Source of the DNA: Mycobacterium sp. 1164985.4
Lineage (GTDB): Bacteria > Actinomycetota > Actinomycetes > Mycobacteriales > Mycobacteriaceae
Assembly: GCF_001668575.1 (NCBI RefSeq)
Contig: NZ_LZMD01000061.1
Coordinates: 62,001-126,000 of the forward strand
Direction: 5' to 3'
Length of the DNA: 64,000 bases
The notes under the pieces are model-generated. The model saw only the letters and a list, made by a program, of their open reading frames with translations. It made no database searches and was not told where the DNA came from. A program made the translations under genes and the position numbers. Below are positions 6,620 to 14,990 of this stretch, piece by piece; the first letter of the stretch is position 1; each line of letters begins with the position of its first letter.

Positions 6620-8605
6620 TCACCACTCATCCCACGGCTTCAGGAGCTTGTGTGGCGACTCTTCAGAGACGTACCCGTCGCGCTGCAGCAAAGCGAGTGC
6701 ATCGATGGCGTACTGACGCCTCCCCCCGACGGTCGCCAGGATCTGCCGTTGCGGCATCGCCCCGTGCTCGTCGATCGCGGCGCAGATCTTCGCCATCAGC
6801 TTGACCGGACGGAATTCACCACCGTGGGCGGCGAGGGCCGGCAGGATCTCGAACTCGACGTAGCTCTCGTCGTGTGAGGTGACCCGCAGCTCGCCGAAGT
6901 CGCACAGCCCGTCCTTGCGCTTGCGGCCGTGCTTGCGTAACTGGCCTGGCCGGTCCTTCGCGATCAATACGGTGCTGCGCCCCTCGCGTCCGATGCCGAA
7001 CGGCTCACGGTTCTCGAGCAGATACGCCGCGCCGTCAAGCCCGTTGAGCTTGTGCACGCCGCCCAGCGCGTACCGGCCGCGGTCGGTGGCCTTGCTGACA
7101 TGGTCGAGGCACGCGGTCGCTGCGCCCGTCGCCGCGAGTCGACGCGGCAGGATACGACCGAACGTCGCGATGTCCTTATTGTTCAGCGGGTCGAGGCCGT
7201 GCATGGTCATCGCCTCGGTGACTCCGTCGATGACGGCGATCGTCGGGCGATCAGTGGCGACGATCGCGAACAGGTCGCCCAGATTGGCGCCATTACCCAG
7301 CGCCTCGGCGGGCCGCAGATAGCGGAAGCGCGACCGGATCGTCTCGGGTGCCAACTGCATGGTGAGTAGGCGACCCACGACCCCACCCTCGTCGTCTTCG
7401 AAGTCGAGGTAGAGCACGGCATGGCCCGCCTCCAGTTCGTGGAACGCCGCACCGAGCACCAACCACGTCTTGCCGGCCTCGGACTCGCTGGCGACGGTGT
7501 GCACCTTGCCTGGGTAGAACAGCCCAACGCCGTCGCTGCGCTGTCCCACGGTGGGCTTGGGAGCTTCCCAGTGTCCCGACAGCACCGCCTCGAGATCCAC
7601 GGCGCGCCAGGAATGCTCGGCGCCCGACGCCGCCGACAGTGATGCCTCGGTCGCACCCGCCGGGTAGAGGCTGTAGACGCTGGCGAGCTTCTGCTGGGCC
7701 TGCTCCCAGGTGACCGGATACGGACAGGCCGCGCTGCGGAACGGCGGCTCGACGATCTTTAGCCCGCCGGTGACTTCGTGAGGGTGCACCAGCATGCCCT
7801 CAGGCCCCTCGGGCTGCTCGCACAGCAGCCAGCGCGCCCGGAAGGCGGCCTCGGCCTCGTGATAATCCAGCCCGAGCTTGCGCAGCCGTCCCGCGTAGGC
7901 GACCAGCTCGGCGTGCCGCTTGCCGAATGGGATCCTCTCGGTGTTGGGGTTGCGCGGTGGTTCGAAGAACGACGCCGCAGTGGCGACCTCGGCGCCGTTG
8001 GTTGCCGGCGTGCCGATGGCGTAGAGCAGGATCTCAGCGACCTGCTCTCGCAGCTCGGCGATGGGCAGGCCGTTGCCGGTGTAGATCGCTCCGGATTCAT
8101 GCTTGGAGCCGTGGCCGATGACATAGCCGCCGTCACCGCGCACGTTGATCTTGTAGCCCTGGAATGCCTTCTCGCGGTTACCTATCGGCTGGGCGGCATG
8201 GTCCCAGCGGAAGTACACATGACGCCCGCGGGCGGTGGTGACGGTGTAGGTAGGCGGCAGCGTGATCTTGTTTTTGGCCGTCCTGTTGTAGTCGGCGAGC
8301 CAGCGGTCGAGCTCGCCTAGTTTGTCCTCATCGAGCACGACGATCCCTGACGGGCCACAGGAGACGCCGGTGTTGGCCAGGCCGCCGCGTTTCTCCCACG
8401 CAGTGTCAAGCATCGGTGGGGTGACGACGCGCCAGGTGCTCCACGCGACCGCCGGATGCTTGCCGCGGATGCCGTCGCACGGATGCGCGAGATTGTGGGC
8501 GCCGATGCACTCCGGATGGTCGGGATGGTCAGCCGGGAACACCATCAGCCCATGCGCAAGCTGGGCGTGCGCAGCGGCGAGATACTCGCGCAGGTCGCTA
8601 CTCAC
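6620..8605 (-). CDS. Prim-pol plus RecA-like ATPase replication protein of phiRv1-type element
   Basis: 661 residues from a GTG at 8605. The N-terminal third (HPAVAWSTWRVVTPP, NTGVSCGPSGIVVLDEDK, YTVTTARGRHVYFRW, GYKINVRGDGGYVIG) is a bifunctional primase/polymerase domain. From about residue 365 a RecA/DnaB-type ATPase follows, with Walker A in SESEAGKTW and Walker B in TIAVIDGV, and a CLDHVSKATDRGR segment typical of RepA/KaiC-like helicases. A winged-helix-like tail (RQILATVGGRRQYAIDALAL) closes the protein. It should initiate or prime replication of the excised element, matching the primase-like gene of phiRv1. An 11-codon leader frame overlaps its start, and the iterons lie just past its stop. 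Confidence 0.8.
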   Translation of the reverse strand: MSSDLREYLAAAHAQLAHGLMVFPADHPDHPECIGAHNLAHPCDGIRGKHPAVAWSTWRVVTPPMLDTAWEKRGGLANTGVSCGPSGIVVLDEDKLGELDRWLADYNRTAKNKITLPPTYTVTTARGRHVYFRWDHAAQPIGNREKAFQGYKINVRGDGGYVIGHGSKHESGAIYTGNGLPIAELREQVAEILLYAIGTPATNGAEVATAASFFEPPRNPNTERIPFGKRHAELVAYAGRLRKLGLDYHEAEAAFRARWLLCEQPEGPEGMLVHPHEVTGGLKIVEPPFRSAACPYPVTWEQAQQKLASVYSLYPAGATEASLSAASGAEHSWRAVDLEAVLSGHWEAPKPTVGQRSDGVGLFYPGKVHTVASESEAGKTWLVLGAAFHELEAGHAVLYLDFEDDEGGVVGRLLTMQLAPETIRSRFRYLRPAEALGNGANLGDLFAIVATDRPTIAVIDGVTEAMTMHGLDPLNNKDIATFGRILPRRLAATGAATACLDHVSKATDRGRYALGGVHKLNGLDGAAYLLENREPFGIGREGRSTVLIAKDRPGQLRKHGRKRKDGLCDFGELRVTSHDESYVEFEILPALAAHGGEFRPVKLMAKICAAIDEHGAMPQRQILATVGGRRQYAIDALALLQRDGYVSEESPHKLLKPWDEW

Positions 8606-8633
8606 GGCGGCCCCGCTGGGCTACGATCGTCAT
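8598..8633 (-). CDS. 11-residue leader peptide overlapping the replication gene start
   Basis: ATG at 8633 follows a strong AAGGAG site and encodes MTIVAQRGRRE; its TAG stop lies 5 bases inside the replication gene (GTGAGTAG). The good ribosome site therefore serves the leader, and the replication gene is probably translated by reinitiation or coupling. The arrangement parallels the leader ahead of the GIY-YIG gene. Confidence 0.35.
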   Translation of the reverse strand: MTIVAQRGRRE

Positions 8634-8718
8634 TGCCAAATCTCCTTGGCGCGGTGATGTAGATGAGCAACTGAACGGAAGAGCCCGGCGATTACCGAAG
8701 TCGTCGGGTTCTTCGCTG

Positions 8719-8931
8719 TCAGGGGTCGCCACGGGCCGCCTTCTTGCGCACCGGCTTGAGCAGCTCGGCGAGACGGTCGCGCTGCGCGTGGCTCAGCGGT
8801 GGCGCCTCGGCGAGCACCCTGGCGATCTTCGCGGCGGCCAGGTCGCCGCGCGCCTCGATCTCGGCAGCTTTGTCGTTCGCCTTGCGGGCGCGCATGATGG
8901 CGCACCGGGCATTGACCACCTCGTCGGCCAT
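8719..8931 (-). CDS. Rv1584c-like small protein, putative excision factor
   Basis: 70 residues from the ATG at 8931; a TTG at 8967 would add 12 residues but lies almost at the predicted transcription start. The C-terminal part (APPLSHAQRDRLAELLKPVR) resembles the ending I remember for phiRv1 Rv1584c, the recombination directionality factor of that prophage. Size and position immediately after the integrase gene agree. It would bind or redirect the serine integrase to promote excision (inference). It is the first gene of the minus-strand operon governed by the TTGCCA dyad. Confidence 0.6.
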   Translation of the reverse strand: MADEVVNARCAIMRARKANDKAAEIEARGDLAAAKIARVLAEAPPLSHAQRDRLAELLKPVRKKAARGDP

Positions 8932-8976
8932 GCTCTTAACGCTGGCAGAATCGCCAGATTCAGTCAAAAAATCTGC

Positions 8977-8998
8977 AGCGTATTGCCAAGTGTGGCAA
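8977..8998 (-). promoter_or_regulatory. Promoter -10 with adjoining TTGCCA-N4-TGGCAA operator
   Basis: TTGCCAAGTGTGGCAA (8983-8998) is a perfect 6-bp inverted repeat with a 4-base spacer. On the minus strand it abuts TACGCT (8977-8982), a good -10 element. The dyad thus covers the core promoter of the small gene and replication operon, where a phage-type repressor would block polymerase. No repressor gene was recognised within the element. Confidence 0.5.
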
Positions 8999-9027
8999 TG
9001 GATCTCAGATCAGTGAACAGATGTTCT

Positions 9028-10428
9028 CTAGCGCCAGGCGACGTCTACCCGGTCCGGATCGAACCGTGCACCGCCGACCCGATGCCCCTTACCGACCGGC
9101 ATCACGGTCACGCGCACTAACAGGTCGAGCACGCCGCGGTAGCGATCGGGCGACAGTGCCGCGACCGCGTCGGCGACCTCGGCTTCGCCCAGCGGGATGC
9201 CGTCGAGCACGCGTAGCTTGGCCTGATCGGTTTGGGCCGCCTCGATCGTCTCGAGCTTGCCCATAACGACGTCGGTCGCAAGCTTCGCCTGCTGCCCGGT
9301 CAGCAGCCCCTCGGCGTAATCAGTCGCGATATCATCCAAACGTGTTGTCAGAGCGATCTTCTCGAGTCGCAGCCGTTCGGCGGTCGCTTCGTCGTGTTCC
9401 TCGGCGCGCAGCAGGTCGACGGCATCGTCGTCCGCCAGGCGCCCGGCGACGATACCGAACAGCAACGGTTCGACGTGCTCGGCGCGCACACTCACGCCGC
9501 GACACGACTTGCATTGGTAGACAATGGCTTTGCTGCGGTAGACCTGCACCCCCGACAGATGCCCGCCGCACTTGCCACAGCCCAGCACACCGGTCAGCAG
9601 ATGACGGCGCACACTCTTGCGCCCCGGTGCGCGGCCGGGCGAATTCAGCACCGATTGCGCTGCACGCCAAGTGGTTTCGTCAACCAGCGGCGGCCAGGTG
9701 CCCTTACCGACGATCTCGCCGCCGTAGGAGCGCAAGTTGGCGTTGCGCGGCGAGCGCAGGAACAAACTCATCGTCGAGGCCATCCACGGCGACCCGGTCA
9801 GCCCGTAGTGCCCGGCGGCGTTCCACGCCCGCGCGATCTCGGAGATCGACCCGCCGCACAGGATCGACGCATACGCCTGCTCGACCAGCGGCGCGGTGAC
9901 CGGATCGAGCGACCGCTTGCCGACGTCGTCCTCCTTGGTGCCGGTGTAGGGCAGGTACCCAAACGCCCGCTTCCACTTCGGCCGTCCGCGCTCTGCCTTC
10001 TGCCTGCCTGCCCGGCGTTGGCGCTTCGACTTCTGTTCGATCTCGTGGCGTGCCACCGCACCCTTCAGCCGCGCCACCAGGCGGCCCTGCTCAGTGCTCA
10101 GGTCGCAGTCGCCCGACACCGTCGCCAACGCCAGATGACGCTCGTCAGCGAGCGCGATGAACGCCTCGAGTTCGACGGGCCGGCGGTGCAGACGGTCGAG
10201 ATCCCACGCGACGACCGCGCCGATCGCACCCGTGCGGATGTCGGTCAGCATCTCCTCGTAGGCGTCCCTGCGCTTGCCGCTGGAGGCCGAGGTGTCGTTG
10301 TCGACGTACGGGACCGGCTCCCAGCCCTTGGTGGCACACAGCCTCTCGCAGTCCTCCCGCTGGCGGTCGATGGCGAGCTGGTTGTCTTCGCGGTCCAGCG
10401 ATTGGCGCAGGTAGATGGCGGCTTTCAT
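9028..10428 (-). CDS. Large serine integrase of phiRv1 type
   Basis: 466 residues from the ATG at 10428; a longer frame upstream crosses the attachment junction and is not credible. The resolvase domain starts with AAIYLRQSLDRED, with catalytic Ser about residue 10, then IDRQREDCERL and the VAWDLDRLHRR motif. A recombinase domain (FGYLPYTGTKEDDVGKRSLD, EIARAWNAAG) and a zinc ribbon (CGKCGG, then CKSC) follow, with a coiled-coil stretch near RLEKIALTTRLDD. Length matches phiRv1 Rv1586c (about 469 residues). A TAGAGT at 10440-10445 gives a nearly leaderless transcript. It abuts the broken 13E12 gene, the target used by phiRv1. Confidence 0.88.
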   Translation of the reverse strand: MKAAIYLRQSLDREDNQLAIDRQREDCERLCATKGWEPVPYVDNDTSASSGKRRDAYEEMLTDIRTGAIGAVVAWDLDRLHRRPVELEAFIALADERHLALATVSGDCDLSTEQGRLVARLKGAVARHEIEQKSKRQRRAGRQKAERGRPKWKRAFGYLPYTGTKEDDVGKRSLDPVTAPLVEQAYASILCGGSISEIARAWNAAGHYGLTGSPWMASTMSLFLRSPRNANLRSYGGEIVGKGTWPPLVDETTWRAAQSVLNSPGRAPGRKSVRRHLLTGVLGCGKCGGHLSGVQVYRSKAIVYQCKSCRGVSVRAEHVEPLLFGIVAGRLADDDAVDLLRAEEHDEATAERLRLEKIALTTRLDDIATDYAEGLLTGQQAKLATDVVMGKLETIEAAQTDQAKLRVLDGIPLGEAEVADAVAALSPDRYRGVLDLLVRVTVMPVGKGHRVGGARFDPDRVDVAWR

Positions 10429-11692
10429 ACCCAGAACGTACTCTAGGTTGCCAGTACTGAATCCGACACAGGCACTTGTTGTTTGACGGATGGGTTGCAC
10501 CTGCAGGCCACGGTATCGTGTGGTCGACATCGCAGCATTCGGCGGGGCGATCACACCCTGGGAACCGACAGGTCATATCCCGCATGCGGACGAACCGCTC
10601 CACCACCGCCGGTGGCCGGTACGTCTTTGCGGCTCCCTCAGGCGTGGGCAGTTTGGTGACCTTCGCCCCTTCGGCGATCATTTGCGCGACCATCGGCGCC
10701 GGCAGCACTCCCCCGCCGACGACCACCGCGCCCCCACGACCCGGCCGCAGAGCCGCGGGCCGGGAAGGGCGCGAAGGCCCGGCCTCAGGAGGGGGATCGA
10801 GCTCTGCCGCTGCCGGCTCGGGTTTCGGATCAGGCTCGAAAAGAGGGATCGGGTTCGACTCCTGGTCCCCATCGAGGTATTTGTCCACCGCGCTTGCCGC
10901 CGCGGCCGGTTCGGCGATCACATAGATCGTGGTGTTCGCGGCACGCCAATCCACGCCTGCAGTCGGACATTTCGCATCGCCGCAGCGGCAGGCCAGACGC
11001 TCTCCATTGTGGCCAATCACGCCCAGCGCATCCGAGCGTCGCTGTCCTGGTGTGCGTGGGTCGTCGGAGCAGACCCCATCCGATATGCCCGATACCCGAT
11101 TCTTGAGCGCCACGGCATCGGCGTTGGTCAACCGTGCGAACACCGTCGTCGTCCCCGTCTCGTCATCGGGATGACCGAATCGCACGTCGCGTCCTCGCGC
11201 CGCTGTCCGCGTCCGCCGGACCGCCGCCGGGTCGACACTGTCGACCACCTTATCGACGGTCATCTCCAGCTGCGTTGCAGTCATCGCACCGAATTCGGTG
11301 ACGTTGGAAGCCAACTGATCATCGACGGTCGCCAGTGTCTGCTCGTCTTCGATCAGATGCGTGCGCCACGTCAGCGTCGTGACCACCGACGCGCTGACCG
11401 CCCCTTCGGCGAACAAGGCTGCCACAGAAGGCAACCTGTCCCGCAACTGCACAGCGATGCGCATCTGCTTGGACGCCGCTCGTTGACCCACATGCAACGC
11501 GGCCGCCACCTCGCACGCGGTGGCCGCCCACGGATCACAGACCCAGCGCTGTTGATCCTCGACAGCGGCATCCTCGCGGCGGCGCACCAACTCGGCGATC
11601 AGCGCCAGCTTGTGCGCCGCCGCCGAGGCCTCTGCGCGCCCGGCGCCCTCGATCTCGGCCACCAAGGCGGCGTCCCCAAAGCTGTCGAACAT
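10145..11692 (-). pseudogene. 13E12 (REP13E12, DUF222/HNH) family gene interrupted by the element
   Basis: The frame from ATG 11692 is 515 codons, but only 11692 down to about 10463 is family sequence; the rest is out-of-frame readthrough across the integrase gene. Visible features are an alpha-helical N-terminal region (AAALHVGQRAASKQMRIAVQ), SDALGVIGHNGERLACRCGD, and the start of the HNH domain TCRFPGCDRPAECCDVDHTI. The KHHLLKTFW-like continuation after NNKCLCR is lost, so the nuclease site is incomplete. REP13E12 genes are the attachment targets of phiRv1. Confidence 0.8.
10440..10470. other. Attachment junction between integrase end and 13E12 gene
   Basis: The 13E12 coding sequence is normal up to NNKCLCR (Arg codon 10463-10465) and then turns into sequence unrelated to the family, directly upstream of the integrase gene. 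The crossover must lie close to this point. CAGTACTG at 10452-10459 is a palindrome within the junction. The exact core cannot be defined without the empty site or the other end. Confidence 0.55.
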
Positions 11693-11850
11693 AGTTTCGA
11701 TCCTGCCAGCCGAGCGTCCCGGCCAACAGGGCGTTCGCGCAATCTGTGGATGAACTCCACGTTGGGGATAGAAGCCCGAAACCGACGACAGACGGCGAAT
11801 CGCGTAGTTCTACCTACCCGCCGAGCGAACCGTGACTGCACGCTGGCGAC

Positions 11851-12135
11851 ATGGACACACCGACCACCGCGCGGACGACCGCCGCCTACTTCCTCCAAGC
11901 CGCCATCGCCTTCGGCGTGAGCCTGCTCGGCATGCTCGGCGGCATTCTCTTCCTGCCGCTTGACCCGTGGCAGCGACTCTTCCTCGCCATGACCGCGCTC
12001 TTCCTGGTCACCAGTTCGTTCACTCTCGCCAAGGTGATCCGCGACCAACAGGAAGCCGCCACGATCCGGGTTCGGCTCGACGAGGCGCGGATCGAGAAGC
12101 TCATCGCCGAACACAATCCATTCACAACGACCTAA
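11851..12135 (+). CDS. YiaA/YiaB two-helix domain membrane protein
   Basis: 94 residues. Two transmembrane helices (AFGVSLLGMLGGILFLPLDP and RLFLAMTALFLVTSSFTLAK) flank the PLDPW turn characteristic of the YiaAB family, followed by VIRDQQEA and a Glu/Arg-rich tail ending in AEHNPF. The length is normal for actinobacterial members. Its function in the inner membrane is not established. It stands alone on the plus strand just before the ArsR operon. Confidence 0.8.
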   Translation: MDTPTTARTTAAYFLQAAIAFGVSLLGMLGGILFLPLDPWQRLFLAMTALFLVTSSFTLAKVIRDQQEAATIRVRLDEARIEKLIAEHNPFTTT

Positions 12136-12181
12136 GGTATATGCATTTGCTTCTATATAGATGGAGTGCAATACTTGCCGT

Positions 12182-12502
12182 ATGGACGTCTTCGAAGCGG
12201 TCGCCGAGCCGAGCCGCCGCGCCCTGCTCGACCAGCTCGTCGGCGGTGAACGCACCGCGGGCGAACTGGTCGCCAGCCTGCCGGAACTGACCCAGCCCAC
12301 GGTTTCTCGCCACCTGCGGGTCCTTCGCGAAGTCGGCCTGGTGGAGGTCCGCCCCGACGCCCAGCGCCGCATCTACGCGTTACGCGCCGACGGACTCATG
12401 GCGATCGACGACTGGATCGCACGCTACCGAGGCATCTGGACCGACCACCTCGACGCCCTCGAGCGTCACTTGGAAGTCAAGCACGGGAGTTCCGATGAGT
12501 GA
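12182..12502 (+). CDS. ArsR/SmtB-family transcriptional regulator
   Basis: 106 residues from the ATG at 12182; an in-frame ATG at 12161 would add seven residues. The winged helix is complete: AVAEPSRRALLDQLVGGERT, AGELVASLPELTQPTVSRHL, RVLREVGLVEVRPDAQRR. There are no cysteine metal sites, so it belongs to the non-metal branch that usually pairs with an AHSA1/SRPBCC protein. It overlaps the next gene by 8 bases. The AT-rich stretch 12136-12181 (TATATGCATTTGCTTCTATA) is the likely promoter and self-repression site. Confidence 0.85.
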   Translation: MDVFEAVAEPSRRALLDQLVGGERTAGELVASLPELTQPTVSRHLRVLREVGLVEVRPDAQRRIYALRADGLMAIDDWIARYRGIWTDHLDALERHLEVKHGSSDE

Positions 12503-12995
12503 CCGCAACGGACGACTGACGATCGACGGCGACCGCGCCGTCCTGACCTTCGAGCGACGGCTGCCCTTCCCGATAGAGGCGGTGTGGTCGGCCATCGCCG
12601 ACCCCGAGGAACGCCGAGAATGGCTCGGCACGACGACGATCGAACCGCGCGAGGGCGGCACGATCGAAATGGTGCCCACCGGCCCACCGTTGCCGCCCGA
12701 TCGGATGCGCGTTACCGGGCGCATCCTCGTCTGGGATCCCCCACACGTCCTCGAACACGAATGGCACCAACCGATCGTCGAGGACAGCACGGTCCGCTAC
12801 GAGCTGACGCCCGACGGCAGCGGCACGCTGTTGCGGTTCACTCACCGCGGGCTCGGTGTGCGCAACGCCGGCGGCTTCCTCGGCGGCACCCACGCCTATC
12901 TCGATCGCCTGCAGGCTTATCTGCAGCACGAACCGCTACCGGACTGGCTGGCCAGGCGCGCGGAGATCAACAACGCACAGACAGGAGCGAATTGA
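12495..12995 (+). CDS. SRPBCC (AHSA1-like) domain protein
   Basis: 166 residues. The START-like fold is marked by FERRLPFPIEAVWSAIADPE, REWLGTTTIEPREGG, VLEHEWHQP, VRYELTPDGSGTLLRFTHRG and a C-terminal helix AYLDRLQAYLQ. These proteins bind small hydrophobic ligands; partnership with an ArsR repressor in one transcript is very common and suggests ligand-dependent control. Coupled by overlap to the upstream regulator and followed at once by a flavodoxin-fold gene. Confidence 0.85.
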   Translation: MSDRNGRLTIDGDRAVLTFERRLPFPIEAVWSAIADPEERREWLGTTTIEPREGGTIEMVPTGPPLPPDRMRVTGRILVWDPPHVLEHEWHQPIVEDSTVRYELTPDGSGTLLRFTHRGLGVRNAGGFLGGTHAYLDRLQAYLQHEPLPDWLARRAEINNAQTGAN

Positions 12996-12996
12996 G

Positions 12997-13629
12997 ATGG
13001 TACACAACGGCTCTGATATCGCCGCTCCCGCGGTGGCCGTCGCCTACCACTCCGGATTCGGGCACACCGCCACGCTGGCCGAAGCCGTCGTCGCAGGGGC
13101 ACGCGATGCGGGTGCGGCCGTCACGCCGATCGCCGTCGACCGCATCACCGACGCCGACTGGGACGTCCTGGACTCGGCCGACGGCATCATCTTCGGCACC
13201 GCCACCTACATGGGCAACGTGTCCGCGGCGTTCCAGGCTTTCACCGAGAAGACCGGACGGCGCTGTGTCACCGGCGCATGGCGCGACAAGGTGGCCGCCG
13301 GGTTCACCAACTCCGGCGGTAAGAGCGGCGACAAGCTGAACACCCTTGTCTCGCTGGCGGTGTTCGCCGCGCAGCATCACATGCACTGGGTCAGCCTCGG
13401 GCTCCCCCCGGGCTGGAATCATTCGAACGCGAGCGAGAACGACCTCAACCGGCTGGGCTTCTTCCTCGGCGCCGGCGCACAGACCGACGTCGACGCGAAG
13501 CCCGATCAGGTCCACCCCGCCGATGTCGCCACCCACCGCCACCTCGGCCACCGATTCGCCTTGGTGACACGGCAATTCATCGTCGGCCGGTCGGTCACTG
13601 CAGCGGCTTCATCTCCTGCAGCATCGTAG
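12997..13629 (+). CDS. Flavodoxin-fold NAD(P)H:quinone oxidoreductase-like protein
   Basis: 210 residues from the ATG at 12997 with AGGAG upstream. The FMN loop is AYHSGFGHTATLAEAVVAGA, followed by DGIIFGTATYMGNVSAAFQA and KVAAGFTNSGGKSGDK, as in WrbA and related reductases. The LGLPPGWNHS segment and the C-terminal DVATHRHLGHRFAL helix complete the fold. It probably reduces quinones with FMN in the cytoplasm. Third gene of the ArsR operon. Its 3' end overlaps the convergent disulfide-oxidoreductase gene by 35 bases. Confidence 0.85.
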   Translation: MVHNGSDIAAPAVAVAYHSGFGHTATLAEAVVAGARDAGAAVTPIAVDRITDADWDVLDSADGIIFGTATYMGNVSAAFQAFTEKTGRRCVTGAWRDKVAAGFTNSGGKSGDKLNTLVSLAVFAAQHHMHWVSLGLPPGWNHSNASENDLNRLGFFLGAGAQTDVDAKPDQVHPADVATHRHLGHRFALVTRQFIVGRSVTAAASSPAAS

Positions 13630-14986
13630 GCACCAACTCGCTGACCGTCGGATGGATGTGCATCGTGCGGGATATCGCGGTGTAAGGCTTCTTGGCCGTC
13701 ATGATGTCGAGAATCGAGTGGATCACCTCGTCGCCACCGACACCGAGGATCGCGGCGCCGAGGATCTGCTCGGTCTCAGCGTCGACGACGACCTTCATGA
13801 ACCCCTGCGTCTCCCCCTTCTCCACCGCGCGCCCGACGCGGGTCATCGGGCGCTTGCCGACCAACGCCTTTCGGCCCGACTTGCGCACCTGGTCTTCGGT
13901 CAGCCCGGCGCGGCCCAGCGGCGGGTCGATGTAGAGCGCGTAGGTGGTGATCCGGTCGCTCACGCGGCGCGGGTCGTCGTCTAGCAGGTTCGCCGCGACA
14001 ATCTCGAAGTCGTTGTACGACGTGTGCGTGAACGCACCCTTGCCGTTGCAGTCCCCCATCGCCCAGATGTGCTCGACATTGGTGCGCAACTGGTCGTCGA
14101 CGACGATGTAACCGCGCGCGTCGGTTTCGACACCGGCGTTCTCAAGCCCCAGATCGTCGGTGTTCGGGGCTCGGCCGACCGCGACGAGCAGATGAGTACC
14201 CGCAATCGGCGCCGCACCGTCGCTGGGGACGACCTCGAAACCGTTGTCAGTCTTGACGAATCGGATCGCGTCGGCGTTCACGACGACATCAATGCCCTCG
14301 GCCTCGAGGATGTCTTTCACCGCGGCCGAGACGTCCTCATCCTCGCGTGAGGTCAGCCGCGGCCCCTTCTCGACCACGGTGACGGCCGCCCCGAATCGGC
14401 GATACATCTGCGCGAACTCCAACGCGATATAGCTGCCGCCGATGATGACGAGATGCTCGGGGACCGTGTCCAGTTCGAGAATGCCGACATTGGTGAGGTA
14501 GTCGATGTCCGACAGTCCGGGCATATCGGGCGCCACGGCTCGACCGCCCACGTTGAGGAAGATCTTGTCACTGTGCAGCACACGGTCGTCGACGCGGATC
14601 GTGTGCGGGTCGGAGAACCGTGCGTGGCCGCGGATGAACGTGCATCCGTCCATCCCCTCGAGCCAGGACTCGACGCCCTCACGGTCGCCGTGCACGATCT
14701 TGTCCTTGCGCGCCTTGACCTTCGCCATGTCGACGCTGATATCACCTGTACTGACACCGTATTCGGCGCCGCGGCGGGCGAGATGAGCCGCATGCGCGCT
14801 GGCGACCAGGGTCTTGGTCGGGATACACCCGTAATTGACGCAGGTTCCGCCGACGAGCTTGCGCTCGATGACCGCGACCGTCTGCCCCGTCTCGGTGAGC
14901 CGCCCCGCCAACGGTGGGCCTGCCTGCCCGGCGCCGACGATGATCGCGTCGAATCGTTCTGTCACTTCAGCCAGTTCAAACGGCAT
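13595..14986 (-). CDS. Pyridine nucleotide-disulfide oxidoreductase, mercuric-reductase-like
   Basis: 463 residues. The FAD Rossmann motif is IIVGAGQAGPPLAGRL, the redox-active pair is GGTCVNYGCIPTK, the NAD(P)H Rossmann motif is LVIIGGSYIALEFAQM, the second FAD contact is HIWAMGDC, and the dimer interface ends in HIHPTVSELV. The extra N-terminal HMA domain and C-terminal Cys pair of true MerA are absent, so mercury reduction should not be assumed. It is a flavoprotein disulfide reductase of unknown substrate. A GTG at 14965 is an alternative start. It lies 4 bases after the DUF4126 gene, so both are probably on one transcript. Confidence 0.85.
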   Translation of the reverse strand: MPFELAEVTERFDAIIVGAGQAGPPLAGRLTETGQTVAVIERKLVGGTCVNYGCIPTKTLVASAHAAHLARRGAEYGVSTGDISVDMAKVKARKDKIVHGDREGVESWLEGMDGCTFIRGHARFSDPHTIRVDDRVLHSDKIFLNVGGRAVAPDMPGLSDIDYLTNVGILELDTVPEHLVIIGGSYIALEFAQMYRRFGAAVTVVEKGPRLTSREDEDVSAAVKDILEAEGIDVVVNADAIRFVKTDNGFEVVPSDGAAPIAGTHLLVAVGRAPNTDDLGLENAGVETDARGYIVVDDQLRTNVEHIWAMGDCNGKGAFTHTSYNDFEIVAANLLDDDPRRVSDRITTYALYIDPPLGRAGLTEDQVRKSGRKALVGKRPMTRVGRAVEKGETQGFMKVVVDAETEQILGAAILGVGGDEVIHSILDIMTAKKPYTAISRTMHIHPTVSELVPTMLQEMKPLQ

Positions 14987-14990
14987 CTGT

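Larger units (their letters stand above)
4946..10462 (-). mobile_element. phiRv1-type integrative element (recognised part)
   Basis: From the broken 13E12 gene leftward: serine integrase, small Rv1584c-like protein, prim-pol/ATPase, iterons and five small phage-like genes, all on the minus strand. This is the gene order of phiRv1 without recognisable capsid or protease genes. The right end is at the 13E12 junction; the left end is not defined because the other half of the 13E12 gene was not found. The nuclease genes further left may be cargo of the same element. Confidence 0.7.

Noticed and set aside
9232..10446. 404-codon plus-strand frame opposite the integrase
   Set aside because: Antisense of a serine integrase with complete motifs; no domain in the frame.
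10490..11920. 476-codon plus-strand frame opposite the 13E12 gene
   Set aside because: Shadow of the DUF222/HNH gene; Arg- and His-rich with no similarity.
13595..14986. Calling the disulfide oxidoreductase a mercuric reductase (merA)
   Set aside because: No HMA domain, no C-terminal Cys pair and no mer genes nearby.
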